64,000 bases of DNA from Trinickia mobilis (GCF_017315705.1 NZ_JAFLRF010000001.1:216479-280478), one strand, 5' to 3'; counted from the stretch's first letter, positions 34,062 through 43,802 are shown. Made by a program: numbers and translations. The notes: generated by a model from the sequence alone, not told the origin.

Positions 34062-35639
34062 ATGCAAAAGAAACTGATATGCATGCTGGTGGCGGCCAGC
34101 ATGCCGGGGCTCGCATTAGCCGACTCGACCAGCGCCGAAATCAAGGCGCTTCAGGCCGAGCTGAAGGCGCTGCAAAAAGAAGTCAAAGCACTCAAAGCCG
34201 AAGTGGCGGCCAAGCCGGCCGGCGCGGCTAGCGTGGGCGCCGGCGGGACGGCCACCGCTGCGGCCGCGCCTGCCGCGCCGGTCGACATCTCGTCGCCGGA
34301 CTACGGCAAGGCGCAGGCGACGCTGACCAACGATCAGGTCGACACGATGAAGCAGCAGATCGCCAATCAGCAGTTGAAGGTGGATTCGCTGGTCGATGCG
34401 GCCAACACCGGGCCGATCGCGGGCCTCTCGGTCACGGGCTATATCGACCCGACCTACCTCTACAACCGTGCGCAAAGCAGCTCGTCGTTCCTGTTCGCGA
34501 ACCACGAAAGCAACTACAACTACTTCAACAGCACCTTCGGCGACTTGTACCTCGACATCAAGAAGACGTTCGGCGTCGGCCCGACGGCGCCGTCCGCCGA
34601 AATCACGCTGATGCCGAACCGCGGCAACGGCATCACGCTGCTGCAGAACGAACATGGCAGCACGGGCCTCAACATCCTGAACACGGCTGTGGTCAACGTG
34701 CCGCTGTCGGGCACGACCACCTTCGTGGCCGGCTTGATTCCGAGCTTCGGCGGCTACGAAGTGCAGCAATCGAATCAGATGCAGACGCTCACGCACAACC
34801 TGCTCTACGACTTCTCCGATCCGGGCAGCTACGTCGGTATCGGCTTGAACTACACGGGCGACGGCAGCAACTGGGCGTGGAAGTTCTTCCTCGGCAACGA
34901 GCAGTACCGCACTTACGGCTCGGTGACGCAGACGGGCACGAACGCTTTCGGCGACCCGATCACATCGAGCAACAAGATCCCGTCGTTTACCGCGCGGACC
35001 GACTACACCTGGTCGAGCGCGCTCGATATCGGCGGCTCGTTCAACATTGGACGCCAGACGCTCGCCACCGCGACCGATTCGAGCGGCAATACGGTCGGTT
35101 TCGGTCCTGCCGGCTTGTCGAGCACTGCATACGGCACGTTCTTCTTCGGCGAAGCGGACTTGACCTATACGCTGGCCGATGTGATCTACAACGCCGAAGT
35201 GGACTACGGCCAGCAGCAGCACGCGGCGTACAACGGCGGCGAAGCGCAGTGGTACGGCTTGTCGCTGCTCGCGCACCGCAAGTTCAACGTGCCGATGCTC
35301 GGACGGATGGGTGCGACGCTGCGCTACGACTACCTCGTCGACAGCAAGAACGGCGGCGGCGGCGGCGGCATTGCGCTGAACAGCCAAGGCCGCGATCCGT
35401 ACAACGGCTTCGGCATCAGCACCGAGTGCTTCCAGAACTCGACCGACAACGGCATCGAATGCAAGGGCGCAAACCGCCAGGACGTCGCGCTCGACCTGCT
35501 GTTCTATCCGACTCAGCAGATCACCGTGAAGGTCGAATACCGGCACGATTGGGCGAACAACGCGGTGTTCCTGCGCAACGACGGTTCGTACGCGAAGTCG
35601 AACGACCTGTTGGCCACGCAGTTCATCTACTCGTTCTAA
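34062..35639 (+). CDS. DUF3138 outer membrane porin-like protein
   Basis: The protein has 525 residues with GGAG before ATG 34062. The signal peptide ends at LALADS. Residues 20-60 are a coiled coil of repeated KALQAEL/KALKAEV heptads, a periplasmic oligomerisation segment as in some porins. The remainder is rich in alternating aromatic beta-strands and ends with F (TQFIYSF), the outer membrane insertion signal. The family (DUF3138) occurs in Burkholderiales. Its place directly behind potFGHI suggests outer membrane passage of polyamines, which is an inference. Confidence 0.8.
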   Translation: MQKKLICMLVAASMPGLALADSTSAEIKALQAELKALQKEVKALKAEVAAKPAGAASVGAGGTATAAAAPAAPVDISSPDYGKAQATLTNDQVDTMKQQIANQQLKVDSLVDAANTGPIAGLSVTGYIDPTYLYNRAQSSSSFLFANHESNYNYFNSTFGDLYLDIKKTFGVGPTAPSAEITLMPNRGNGITLLQNEHGSTGLNILNTAVVNVPLSGTTTFVAGLIPSFGGYEVQQSNQMQTLTHNLLYDFSDPGSYVGIGLNYTGDGSNWAWKFFLGNEQYRTYGSVTQTGTNAFGDPITSSNKIPSFTARTDYTWSSALDIGGSFNIGRQTLATATDSSGNTVGFGPAGLSSTAYGTFFFGEADLTYTLADVIYNAEVDYGQQQHAAYNGGEAQWYGLSLLAHRKFNVPMLGRMGATLRYDYLVDSKNGGGGGGIALNSQGRDPYNGFGISTECFQNSTDNGIECKGANRQDVALDLLFYPTQQITVKVEYRHDWANNAVFLRNDGSYAKSNDLLATQFIYSF

Positions 35640-35651
35640 ACTGTTGCACCC

Positions 35652-35670
35652 GTGCGGCGCGAGGCGCCGC
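35652..35670 (+). terminator. GC-rich hairpin after the porin gene
   Basis: GCGGCGC and GCGCCGC around GAG form a 7-bp stem 15 bases after the stop at 35639, without a T-tract. Probably a partial terminator or stabiliser before the oxidase genes. Confidence 0.35.
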
Positions 35671-35710
35671 GCACGTCGATCGACGCGCCGCCTCGCGCCC
35701 TCCTCCGCCT

Positions 35711-37003
35711 ATGCTCAAGTTCTCGAATCAACCCCACGTCGCGTCTTACTACGCGGCCACCGCCAACGATACGACACGCCACGCGCCGCTTGCCGATGCG
35801 CTCACGGTCGATGTCTGCGTGATCGGCGCCGGGCTTACCGGCATCAGCACCGCACTCAATCTGGCCGAACGCGGTTACTCGGTCGCGGTGCTGGAGGCGT
35901 CGAAAGTCGGATGGGCCGCGAGCGGTCGCAACGGCGGCCAGTTGATCGCGGGCTTCGCCTGCGGCATCGATGCGTTCGCAAACTACATGAATGCGGCCGA
36001 CGTGAAGCGCATCTGGGACATGGGTCTCGAAACGCTCGATATCGTCAAGGACCGCGTCGCGAAGCACCACATCGATTGCGACCTGACGCTCGGCTACCTG
36101 AGCGCGGCGAACAAGCCGCGCCATACCGGCGAGCTGCGCGCCGCGCGCGACGATGCCGCCAAGCGCTTCGGCTACGACCGTTTGCGTTATGTCGAGCGCA
36201 ATGCGATGCCGGAATACGTGCAGTCGTCGCGCTACCTGGGCGGGCTGTTCGACCCCGACAGCGGCCATCTGCATCCGCTCAACTACACGCTGGGGCTCGC
36301 GCGCGCCGCGAAAGACGCGGGCGCACAAATCTTCGAAGACAGCTGCGTGACGGCGATCGGCAACGAAGACGGCAAGCATGTCGTCGAAACGTCGCAGGGC
36401 CGCGTGCGCGCGCAATACGTCGTGCTCGCGTGCAATACCTACCTCGGCGCGCTCGCGCCGCAGCTTACGCGCAAGATCATGCCGGTCGGGACCTATGTGA
36501 TCGCCACGGAACCGCTCGGCTACGCGCGCGCGCAGGCACTGATGCCCGCAGGCGCCGCGCTGTGCGACAGCCGCTTCGTGCTCGATTACTTCCGTCCGTC
36601 GCCTGATGGGCGCATCCTGTGGGGCGGCAAGGTCAGCTACTCGACCTTCGCGCCGCCCAATCTCGCGCAAGCGATGCGCCGCGACATGCTGAAGACGTTC
36701 CCGCAGCTCGCCAACGCAAAAATCGACTACGCGTGGGGCGGCCATGTCGACATCACGATGAATCGCGCACCGCATTTCGGGCGGCTGGCGCCAACCGTCT
36801 ATTTCGCGCAAGGCTTTTCCGGGCACGGCGTGAACACGACGGGCCTCGCCGGGAAGCTCATCGCCGAAGCCATCGACGGGCAAGCAGCGCGCTTCGATTT
36901 GTTCGGCAAGATTCGGCACCGCGAATTTCCGGGCGGCACGCTGCTGCGCACGCCGGCGCTCGTGCTCGCGATGGCGTGGTATCGAATGAAGGATTGGCTC
37001 TGA
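35711..37003 (+). CDS. puuB: FAD-dependent gamma-glutamylputrescine oxidoreductase
   Basis: The protein is 430 residues from ATG 35711 (MLKFSNQPHVASYYAATAND). The DAO fold is clear: FAD-binding VDVCVIGAGLTGISTALNLA, GWAASGRNGGQ, PLNYTLGLARAA and the C-terminal QGFSGHGVNTTGLAGKLIAE. It would oxidise glutamylputrescine to the aldehyde that PuuC uses, with peroxide release. Its stop overlaps the start of a second homologous oxidase (TGATG). Confidence 0.88.
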   Translation: MLKFSNQPHVASYYAATANDTTRHAPLADALTVDVCVIGAGLTGISTALNLAERGYSVAVLEASKVGWAASGRNGGQLIAGFACGIDAFANYMNAADVKRIWDMGLETLDIVKDRVAKHHIDCDLTLGYLSAANKPRHTGELRAARDDAAKRFGYDRLRYVERNAMPEYVQSSRYLGGLFDPDSGHLHPLNYTLGLARAAKDAGAQIFEDSCVTAIGNEDGKHVVETSQGRVRAQYVVLACNTYLGALAPQLTRKIMPVGTYVIATEPLGYARAQALMPAGAALCDSRFVLDYFRPSPDGRILWGGKVSYSTFAPPNLAQAMRRDMLKTFPQLANAKIDYAWGGHVDITMNRAPHFGRLAPTVYFAQGFSGHGVNTTGLAGKLIAEAIDGQAARFDLFGKIRHREFPGGTLLRTPALVLAMAWYRMKDWL

Positions 37004-38307
37004 TGACTGCAACCCTCGACAAGCGCGCAGACGATCTCGCGCGCCGCTCCTATTACGAAGCCAGCGTGCGGCGACCCGCCGTGGACGACCCCAGGCTCGA
37101 AGGCACGCTCGACGTCGACGTCTGCGTGATCGGCGCGGGCTTTGCCGGCCTCTCCGTCGCGCTCGAATGCCGCGCGCGCGGCCTCTCCGTTGCCGTGCTC
37201 GATGCGCATCGTCCCGGTTGGGGCGCATCGGGCCGCAACGGCGGGCAAGCGCTCGTCGGCTTTGCGAAGGACGAAATCATCGAAACGCAGCTAGGCCTCG
37301 AAGGCGCGCGGGCGCTGTGGGCGATGTCCGTCGACGGACTCGCACTGATTCGCGAGCGCATCGCGCGGTACGGCATCGATTGCGATTTCACCGCGGGCTA
37401 TTTGACCGTGGCGGCCAAGTCCAAACGCGTGCCGGATTTGCGCGCGTGGATGGACGCGGCCTCATCGCGCTGGGGCTATCCGCATCTGTCCTGGCTCGAG
37501 CACGACGCGGTGCGTTCACGTATCGCATCCGAGCGCTATCTGGCCGGTGTCTACGATCCGAATTCCGGCCACCTCCATCCGCTCAAGTATTGCCTTGGAC
37601 TCGCCGATGCCGCGCGCCGCGAAGGCGCTCAACTGTACGCCCATTCGCCGGTGCTCCAAGTCGAGCGCGGCGCGCGCCCGGTCGTGCGCACGGCGACCGG
37701 CGAAGTGCGTTGCCGCTTCGTCGTCGCGGCCGGGAACGCGACGCTCAAGGGCGTATTGCCGCCCCGGATCGCCGCGCGCATCGCGCCGATCGCTTCTTAT
37801 ATCGTCGCGACCGAACCGCTCGGGCAAGCCCGTGCCGATGCGCTGATCGCCGGTCGCGCAGCGATTTGCGACAACAATTTCTTCCTCGACTATTTCCGCC
37901 TCTCCGCCGATCACCGCGTGCTATTCGGCGGACGGGCCAGTTCGACAGGAGCATCGCCAGCGAAGCTCGCCGACCATATCCGTAAGCGCATGGCCGGCGT
38001 GTTTCCGCAGCTATCCGATGTGAACGTCGAATACGCATGGGGCGGCTTTGTCGACGTGACGCGCAATCGCGCGCCCGATTTCGGCGCGATCGATCCGAAC
38101 TACTTCTACGTGCAAGGGTTTTCGGGGCATGGCGTCGCGCTGACGGGCATCGCCGGGCGCGTCGTCGCGAAAGCGATCAGCGGAAACGCCGCCGCTTTCG
38201 ATCTCTTCGCGAAGCTGCGGCATGCGCGCTTCCCGGGCGGATCGGCATTGCGCGGCCCCGCGCTCGAACTCGGAATGCTCTATCACCGCATGCGCGAGTT
38301 GTTCTGA
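37003..38307 (+). CDS. Second PuuB-like FAD-dependent oxidoreductase
   Basis: The protein is 434 residues from ATG 37003, overlapping the previous stop by one base. It is a paralogue of puuB with the same layout: VDVCVIGAGFAGLSVALECR, GWGASGRNGGQALVGFA, HLHPLKYCLGLADA and YVQGFSGHGVALTGIAGRVV. The two copies have diverged substantially, so specificity may differ (for example for other glutamylated amines or free polyamines). Both are translated together, which implies joint use rather than redundancy by chance. Confidence 0.88.
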   Translation: MTATLDKRADDLARRSYYEASVRRPAVDDPRLEGTLDVDVCVIGAGFAGLSVALECRARGLSVAVLDAHRPGWGASGRNGGQALVGFAKDEIIETQLGLEGARALWAMSVDGLALIRERIARYGIDCDFTAGYLTVAAKSKRVPDLRAWMDAASSRWGYPHLSWLEHDAVRSRIASERYLAGVYDPNSGHLHPLKYCLGLADAARREGAQLYAHSPVLQVERGARPVVRTATGEVRCRFVVAAGNATLKGVLPPRIAARIAPIASYIVATEPLGQARADALIAGRAAICDNNFFLDYFRLSADHRVLFGGRASSTGASPAKLADHIRKRMAGVFPQLSDVNVEYAWGGFVDVTRNRAPDFGAIDPNYFYVQGFSGHGVALTGIAGRVVAKAISGNAAAFDLFAKLRHARFPGGSALRGPALELGMLYHRMRELF

Positions 38308-38331
38308 AGCGCGGCACGGAACGCGAATGGT

Positions 38332-39258
38332 TCAGCTCAACTCTGCCTGGTCGGCAGCCAGCGCCTGGGGCACCACTTCCCGCAAGAACTCGACGAATGT
38401 CACGATCTTGGCATCGAGGTATTGCCGCGAGGGATACAGTGCATAGGCCGTCAGTCTTTGCAGTTGATGGTCCGGTAATACACGTACCAACTCGCCGCTC
38501 TTCAGGGCGGGTACGGCTGATGGCATGGGCAGGGCGCCGATCCCTTTGCCCTCCCGCAGCGCCCCGCTGAGTGCGTCCGGAAGATTCACCCGAAAGGCCG
38601 TCGGCGGAAGGTCGAATGTTTCCCGTCCGTTGGGTCCGTCCAAATGCCAGCGATCGCGCGGAAAAAGAGGGGTGACGTACTGTAGGCACGAGTGACAGGC
38701 AAGTCCGGCGACGCCGTCTGGCGTTCCGCGTTCGTGCAGATAGGCTGGCGACGCGCACAGCACGCTGTGCACCGTCCCAAGCTGTTGCGATACGAGTCCC
38801 GAGTCCGGTAACCGGGTAGTGCTCATATGGATGGCGACGTCATAACCCTCGTCGATGAGATCGGGCACGTGCTGAGACAATGTCAGATCGACCGACACAG
38901 CGGGATAACGTTGCTGATAACGCATGATGGCCGGCACCAGGTACGTCTGGCCAAAGTCCGGCATCGCATGCACTCGCAAACGACCGGACGGGCGAGCCAG
39001 TGCGTCTGCTGCTTCGGCCTCCGCCTGATCGATATAGGCGAGAATTTGTTGGCAACGCTGCAAATAGCGTCGCCCTGCCTCTGTCAGGGCGATGCTTCGG
39101 GTGCTACGGTTGAGCAGTCGGGTACGTAGATGCGTTTCCAAGTAGGATACCGCGCGCGATGCCTGGGGAAGCGTGACTGCCATGCGTTGCGCTGCACCGG
39201 TAAAGCTGCCCTCTTCGGCAACGCGGACGAATATCCGCATCGTGTGCAGCGTGTCCAA
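38332..39258 (-). CDS. LysR family transcriptional regulator (TTG start)
   Basis: The protein has 308 residues if started at TTG 39258. The reading (M)DTLHTMRIFVRVAEEGSFT matches the usual LysR N-terminus and GGAGG lies 8 bases upstream, while no suitable ATG exists. The helix-turn-helix is SFTGAAQRMAVTLPQASRAV. The effector domain includes RVHAMPDFGQTYLVPAIMRY and YDVAIHMSTTRLPDS. It converges on the puuB pair with a 24-base gap, so it is not their obvious regulator. Target unknown. Confidence 0.82.
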   Translation of the reverse strand: MDTLHTMRIFVRVAEEGSFTGAAQRMAVTLPQASRAVSYLETHLRTRLLNRSTRSIALTEAGRRYLQRCQQILAYIDQAEAEAADALARPSGRLRVHAMPDFGQTYLVPAIMRYQQRYPAVSVDLTLSQHVPDLIDEGYDVAIHMSTTRLPDSGLVSQQLGTVHSVLCASPAYLHERGTPDGVAGLACHSCLQYVTPLFPRDRWHLDGPNGRETFDLPPTAFRVNLPDALSGALREGKGIGALPMPSAVPALKSGELVRVLPDHQLQRLTAYALYPSRQYLDAKIVTFVEFLREVVPQALAADQAELS

Positions 39259-39319
39259 CGTCAAATCCTCCAATTCAAATTCCAAGCGATCCGCAGTAAC
39301 GCCGGTTGTCAGCGTGTCA

Positions 39320-39442
39320 TCAGGCTTGCCGGTTCTGACTTCGACACGCTGCACCTGCGTCGCCCGTCAGGCGCCGCTCGATGGCCTCCCGATCATCCGG
39401 CGTCAACGCATCAGGATGGAACTTCCGAAGGTCCTTCGACAT
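39320..39442 (-). CDS. Possible 40-residue protein upstream of a LysR gene
   Basis: An ATG at 39442 opens MSKDLRKFHPDALTPDDREA, then IERRLTGDAG, and a stop at 39320. The N-terminal half has good amphipathic and codon character, whereas the end is Arg/Gln-rich. No family was recognised. It may be a small protein in front of the LysR gene or a truncated relic. Low confidence. Confidence 0.25.
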   Translation of the reverse strand: MSKDLRKFHPDALTPDDREAIERRLTGDAGAACRSQNRQA

Positions 39443-39564
39443 GCTTAGCAAACGATTCCTCGTAAATGTGTCTCTTATATTTATCGGCTTCGTATGCAGA
39501 AGACAGGCAAGCGGAATGACGCTCCTCTGTTTGGCAGCGGCTATGTCTCACGCCAAGATGGATG

Positions 39565-40479
39565 TTACGGAATTCCTCGGTACTGAGCGCGAGTCGCGTA
39601 CATCAAAGCCAAGTCGACAAAAGCACGAGCCCGTCCAGTCAGAAAGTCGCGGTTCGGATACACAAGCGATATGGTCATGTCATCGTCAAGCAGGGGATAC
39701 GCATCGAGGAGGTGCACCAATGTACCTTGCCGCAATTCGTTTTCGATCAGACATTCGGGGAGCAGAGCAATGCCCGCTCCGACCAGCGCCAACTGCTTTT
39801 GCATCATCCGACTATCTGCGACAAACGATTCGTTGACCCGGACGCGATGCTCCCTCTCACCTTTGAAACACCACCGTTTTCCCCTTCCTCGGGTTGCAAA
39901 TCCAATCATTCGATGCGAACCCAGATCATCGGGCCGGAGCGGCGCATGCGAGCGGACAAGATATGAGGGCGCCGCAACGGGCACCAAACGCGAGCGAATC
40001 AACGCACGTGAAACGTGTGTGGCCGATGTAACCAGTTCGTCGATCAGTATTCCCACATCGAACCTGCCTTCAAGCAGATTTACCTCACTCTCTGTCGACG
40101 TCACACACAGCGACACGTCAGGATAGCGGGCCCGATATTCGGCGAATAGCGCCGCAAATCCTTGCTGGGCGAGGCCACTGAGTATGACCACGCGAAGTTC
40201 GCCGGCGAATTCCGTCGAGGCGCGCGTCGCACACGCTTCAACTTCGGCCAGGTTCGAAAGCAATGTTCGACATCCGCACGCGTATTGCTCACCGACGTCG
40301 GTCACAAGCGTTCTGCGAGTCGACCTCTGAAGTAGCTTGACGCCGAGATGCGATTCAAGGTCATCGACATAACGGGTAACGCGCGCCGGCGAAAGATTGA
40401 GTTGCTTGGCGGCCGCGGAAAAGTGCTGAGTATCGACAACCCTGAGGAAGACCCGCATCGCGCTAAACAGATGATTCAC
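39565..40479 (-). CDS. LysR family transcriptional regulator
   Basis: The protein has 304 residues from a likely GTG start at 40479 ((M)NHLFSAMRVFLRVVDTQHFS). The helix-turn-helix is HFSAAAKQLNLSPARVTRYV. The effector domain contains LRVVILSGLAQQGFAALFAE and RFDVGILIDELVTSA. The start is uncertain because upstream codons remain open to 40593 and no strong Shine-Dalgarno is visible. GC content is lower than in the polyamine block. It follows a 300-base gap in tandem with the previous LysR gene. Confidence 0.8.
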   Translation of the reverse strand: MNHLFSAMRVFLRVVDTQHFSAAAKQLNLSPARVTRYVDDLESHLGVKLLQRSTRRTLVTDVGEQYACGCRTLLSNLAEVEACATRASTEFAGELRVVILSGLAQQGFAALFAEYRARYPDVSLCVTSTESEVNLLEGRFDVGILIDELVTSATHVSRALIRSRLVPVAAPSYLVRSHAPLRPDDLGSHRMIGFATRGRGKRWCFKGEREHRVRVNESFVADSRMMQKQLALVGAGIALLPECLIENELRQGTLVHLLDAYPLLDDDMTISLVYPNRDFLTGRARAFVDLALMYATRAQYRGIP

Positions 40480-40726
40480 AATATCGGCAAGTTGGCGTTT
40501 GAGAAGATGCGTTGCTTGCGCACTGCATTTGCATTCGATGCTGCGATAGGTCCTATCTACCCGCGTATTCCCAGGCAGGCTTGCGATGATCAAGTGCTTT
40601 CGGGGGGGCTATAGCGCGGAAACCCGTGTCGTGCGAGAAGGCGACGAAGTTTGATTGATTCACGCGCAATACGGCCCCCGGTTGCATTGACCCTGCCCGG
40701 GAATAAACTGAGCGTCAAGGGTCACG

Positions 40727-41023
40727 TCAGCTTCCAAAATACACTGTGCAGAAGCTTGCTGGACCGACGCAGGGCGGGGTCGTCTCACGCTGATCCGATT
40801 GCCCATTCGAACCGCGAACGACTGCGTGCGTCGAACCAGCCGTTGCGCCGCGCGCTTCGCCCAATCCTGCCTGCTGCGCGTCAGCCTCCTGCGTTGCTGC
40901 GGCGGGTTGACCTTGCGCGTGCTGAAGGTCCGTCTGCGCGCTCGTCTGCGCCGCTGCGACTGAAATCGTGCCAACAGATGCAAGAATGATTGCTGACAGG
41001 TACAACATCGATTGCTTCTTCAT
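40727..41023 (-). CDS. Small exported Ala/Gln-rich protein
   Basis: The protein is 98 residues from ATG 41023 (MKKQSMLYLSAIILASVGTI) with AAGGA upstream. A signal peptide ends at SVAAAQT. The mature part is hydrophilic and of low complexity (QPAAATQEADAQQAG), ending with two Cys in TTPPCVGPASFCTVYFGS that could form a disulphide. It resembles small DUF4148-like periplasmic proteins of Burkholderia in style but no family motif is certain. Confidence 0.6.
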   Translation of the reverse strand: MKKQSMLYLSAIILASVGTISVAAAQTSAQTDLQHAQGQPAAATQEADAQQAGLGEARGATAGSTHAVVRGSNGQSDQRETTPPCVGPASFCTVYFGS

Positions 41024-41735
41024 TTTCAATTCCTTCCACAAAGACTGAATGTTTACGCTATCGATTGATCAATTGGCAAACCTACCGAAAAGAAAGGCTC
41101 TTTGACAGTGCTACACGATTCATTCTGCGAAGAACTTTTCCTCTTGATTATCGGATGCCATTGAAAACCGACGAGGGGAAGCATGAATCAACCGGCTCAC
41201 AAAGTCCAAGGCGAAATATCGATCTATACCATTAGGTAAACCGATGATCTAGCGATCAAGGCAATGATCAGGCGCCATCGGTGTGAGCTGGACGTCGCCC
41301 CTAGCAGTCCTCCGCAGAGAAGATGACCCTCAACTTCATGCCCTCTCATCACTTGCATGACGGCTGCCATAAGCTAAACCGATCGTCGTATTCGGAAATC
41401 CGCCTTGGACGTTCTTGAGGGCATCAGGCACAATTCCCAGCGTCGCAATCACGTGGGACTCGAATCATCTATCCGGGTCCGTTATAGACCCCTTTTTGTT
41501 CGAATTCGAGTCGCTAGGCTCAATAAAGCGAGCGGCGCGGATGTGTTGGAAATGCCTGCAACTATCGCACTTTTCGTGTGGAGTTTTTCTCACCACACCG
41601 ACCGTTCCTCCGCGTATCTCAGCGCCCGCGTACGTCACGCGAAACCGCAAATGCGCCTCCTTCGAGCGGATGCCCCGCGTCGGTCACCGTCAATCGCTCG
41701 ACACCATCGCTAGTCGTTTCCCCAAAGGATTCCTC
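41024..41735. other. Long gene-free region upstream of the efflux operon
   Basis: About 700 bases with no convincing gene. AT-rich stretches at 41030-41250 could hold the promoter of the small exported protein. A lower-strand 38-codon piece around 41360-41455 reads IATLGIVPDALKNVQGGF and then NTTIGLAYGS, protein-like but unassigned, perhaps a relic. A hairpin with T-tract occurs at 41475-41497. Confidence 0.4.
41475..41497 (+). terminator. Hairpin with T-tract upstream of the efflux operon
   Basis: GGGTC (41475-41479) and GACCC (41487-41491) with a 7-base loop are followed by CTTTTTG. No gene ends just before it on the upper strand, so it may be an attenuator in the leader of the FUSC operon or a relic terminator. 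Confidence 0.4.
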
Positions 41736-43802
41736 GTGCCTCACGCCTCTGCCGCCCCGCTCCGCTCGCGGGATTCGTTAGCCATCGATTCTGAAAAGTT
41801 GTTTTTCTCACTTGGCTCTTTTTTTGCGGCAGCGCTTGTGCTAATCATCGCATTCACTGCGAGCTTGCCTCGACCATGGTGGGCACTTCTGACCGTCTAT
41901 GTCACGGCACAGCCGATGGCGGGCGCGTTTCGCCCCCGAATGCTTTATCGTCTTGCCGGTATTGCTACGGGCGCCATCGTCACCATCCTGATCGCGCCCA
42001 ACCTGCAGAACTCCCCTGTCCTCTTGGTGTTTTGCCTCGCAATCTGGATCGGTCTTTGCATCTATCTCGCAGTACTCGATCGCACACCGCGTGCGTTCCT
42101 CTTCCAGATGGCAGCATTCAGTTCGGCGGTCATCTCCTTTCCCTATCTGGACGACCCTTCGAATATTTTCACGACGACAATTTCTCGCGTCGAGGAAATG
42201 ACCGTCGCCATTCTTTGCGTGACCATCGTGCACCGGATCCTTCGACCTGTCGACATCCGCGCGGTGATTCACAAGCGCGCACTCTCCTTTTTGACCGACG
42301 CCTGCCGCTGGACGGCAGAATCCTTCGGCGTCCATCATACGCGGCTCGAGTATGAGCACCGCCGCAAACTGGCGGCCGACGTGACAGAGCTCGGCATGAT
42401 GGCTGTCAATCTAAGCTTCGACCAGCGATTTGCCCATGCGACGCGCGCCACAGTGACGGATTTGCAGCACCGTCTCGCGGTCCTGCTTTCGATCGCGTCC
42501 GCGGCCGCCAATCGGCTCGATCAGTTGCGCTCGCTGAACGCGGTCGACGAGGAGACCGAGGAACTAGTCGGCGCCGTGATCGACAGCCTCAATGCGTCGC
42601 AGGAAGTCGGCGAGACACTGGACGACGACCTGGTGTCCCGTTGCCGGGCACTGGCCGCGAAGCACCTGCGCAGCCGCCAGTGGACTTCGCTGCTCGCGGC
42701 GAACCTGTTCGAGCGTACCGCCGAATTCATCGAGACGCTGCACGTGGCGCGCAGCCTCGTGCGGGCCTTCACGGAAGGCGAGCTCGACCATCGACTCCGG
42801 ATTCAGCTCGCCAACGGCGCCGACGACTTTCCGCTCGCGCGCGATCATGGTGTCGCGCTGCTTGCCGGCGCTGCGATGACGACAGCCATCATGATCTATT
42901 GCGCTGTGTGGATCCTGCTTGCGTGGCCCAACGGTGCAGCAACGGCGGCTTTCGCGGCGCTGGTCACCTGCTCGTTCGCCGCGCAGGACGATCCCGCGCC
43001 GGCGATAGGACGGTATCTGTTTGCAACGCTGACGACATTTCCACTGGCCGCCCTGTATCTGTTCGTGATCCTGCCGCGTGTCGATGGGGCGTTCATGCTC
43101 ATCCTGACGCTCGCGCCTGCACTTGTGTGGATGGGCTATATCCAGGCCGACCCGGCGCGCGGGGCGCGTGCATTGCCCATGCTCTCGTGCTTCATCGTCG
43201 CAATGGGTTTTCTCGACCGGTTTCAGGCGGACTTTGCGGTGTTCGTCAATACCGGGCTCGCGCAGGTCGGAGGGATCGTGACCACGCTCGTCGTCACCAG
43301 ACTGTTTCGATCCGCGAATTCGCGCTGGACGGCATATCGGATCGTGCGCCGGAACTGGGCGGACCTCGCGCAGCTGGCGGACCCGCAGCAGCCTCTTGCC
43401 GCACGGGCGTGGACGGCGCAGGCGGTCGACCGGCTCGGCCAGGTGGCCGCACGCATGGCGCTGGCGAGCGCCGACGACGCACTGCACGCAGCCGATGGTC
43501 TGAGCGATCTACGCGTGGGCCGCAATATCATCCGGGCGCGACAAGATCTGGAGAATCGCGACGCAGCTACACGCGCCGCAATCGAAGCTGCACTCGGCGA
43601 AGTGTCGAAGCTCTTTCGCGCAAGGCTGGCTGCTCATCATCCGCTGCCCGGCACGAACGTATTGCTCGACACGCTCGACCATGCCATCGAGGTGATCGCC
43701 GGCCAGCCGGCACGGCACGAAGACCCCGCCCTGATGGCACTCGTCGGCATGCGCTGCAATCTCTTCCCTCATACGTATTCGACTGGAGGCACCGCTCGAT
43801 GA
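41736..43802 (+). CDS. FUSC-family (AaeB-like) aromatic acid efflux inner membrane protein
   Basis: The protein is 688 residues from a GTG at 41736, with AAGGA 7 bases upstream. The frame is open further upstream but that part is not protein-like. Two clusters of hydrophobic helices (about 25-170 and 365-500) each precede a cytoplasmic domain. PRPWWALLTVYVTAQPMAGA and the loop following are typical of the fusaric acid resistance/AaeB family. With DUF1656 and HlyD partners it should export phenolic acids. Its stop overlaps the DUF1656 start (ATGA). Confidence 0.85.
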   Translation: MPHASAAPLRSRDSLAIDSEKLFFSLGSFFAAALVLIIAFTASLPRPWWALLTVYVTAQPMAGAFRPRMLYRLAGIATGAIVTILIAPNLQNSPVLLVFCLAIWIGLCIYLAVLDRTPRAFLFQMAAFSSAVISFPYLDDPSNIFTTTISRVEEMTVAILCVTIVHRILRPVDIRAVIHKRALSFLTDACRWTAESFGVHHTRLEYEHRRKLAADVTELGMMAVNLSFDQRFAHATRATVTDLQHRLAVLLSIASAAANRLDQLRSLNAVDEETEELVGAVIDSLNASQEVGETLDDDLVSRCRALAAKHLRSRQWTSLLAANLFERTAEFIETLHVARSLVRAFTEGELDHRLRIQLANGADDFPLARDHGVALLAGAAMTTAIMIYCAVWILLAWPNGAATAAFAALVTCSFAAQDDPAPAIGRYLFATLTTFPLAALYLFVILPRVDGAFMLILTLAPALVWMGYIQADPARGARALPMLSCFIVAMGFLDRFQADFAVFVNTGLAQVGGIVTTLVVTRLFRSANSRWTAYRIVRRNWADLAQLADPQQPLAARAWTAQAVDRLGQVAARMALASADDALHAADGLSDLRVGRNIIRARQDLENRDAATRAAIEAALGEVSKLFRARLAAHHPLPGTNVLLDTLDHAIEVIAGQPARHEDPALMALVGMRCNLFPHTYSTGGTAR

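Noticed and set aside
41415-41735. N-terminal 107-codon extension of the FUSC protein
   Set aside because: Not membrane-protein-like and interrupted in style; GTG at 41736 with AAGGA upstream gives the normal family N-terminus.
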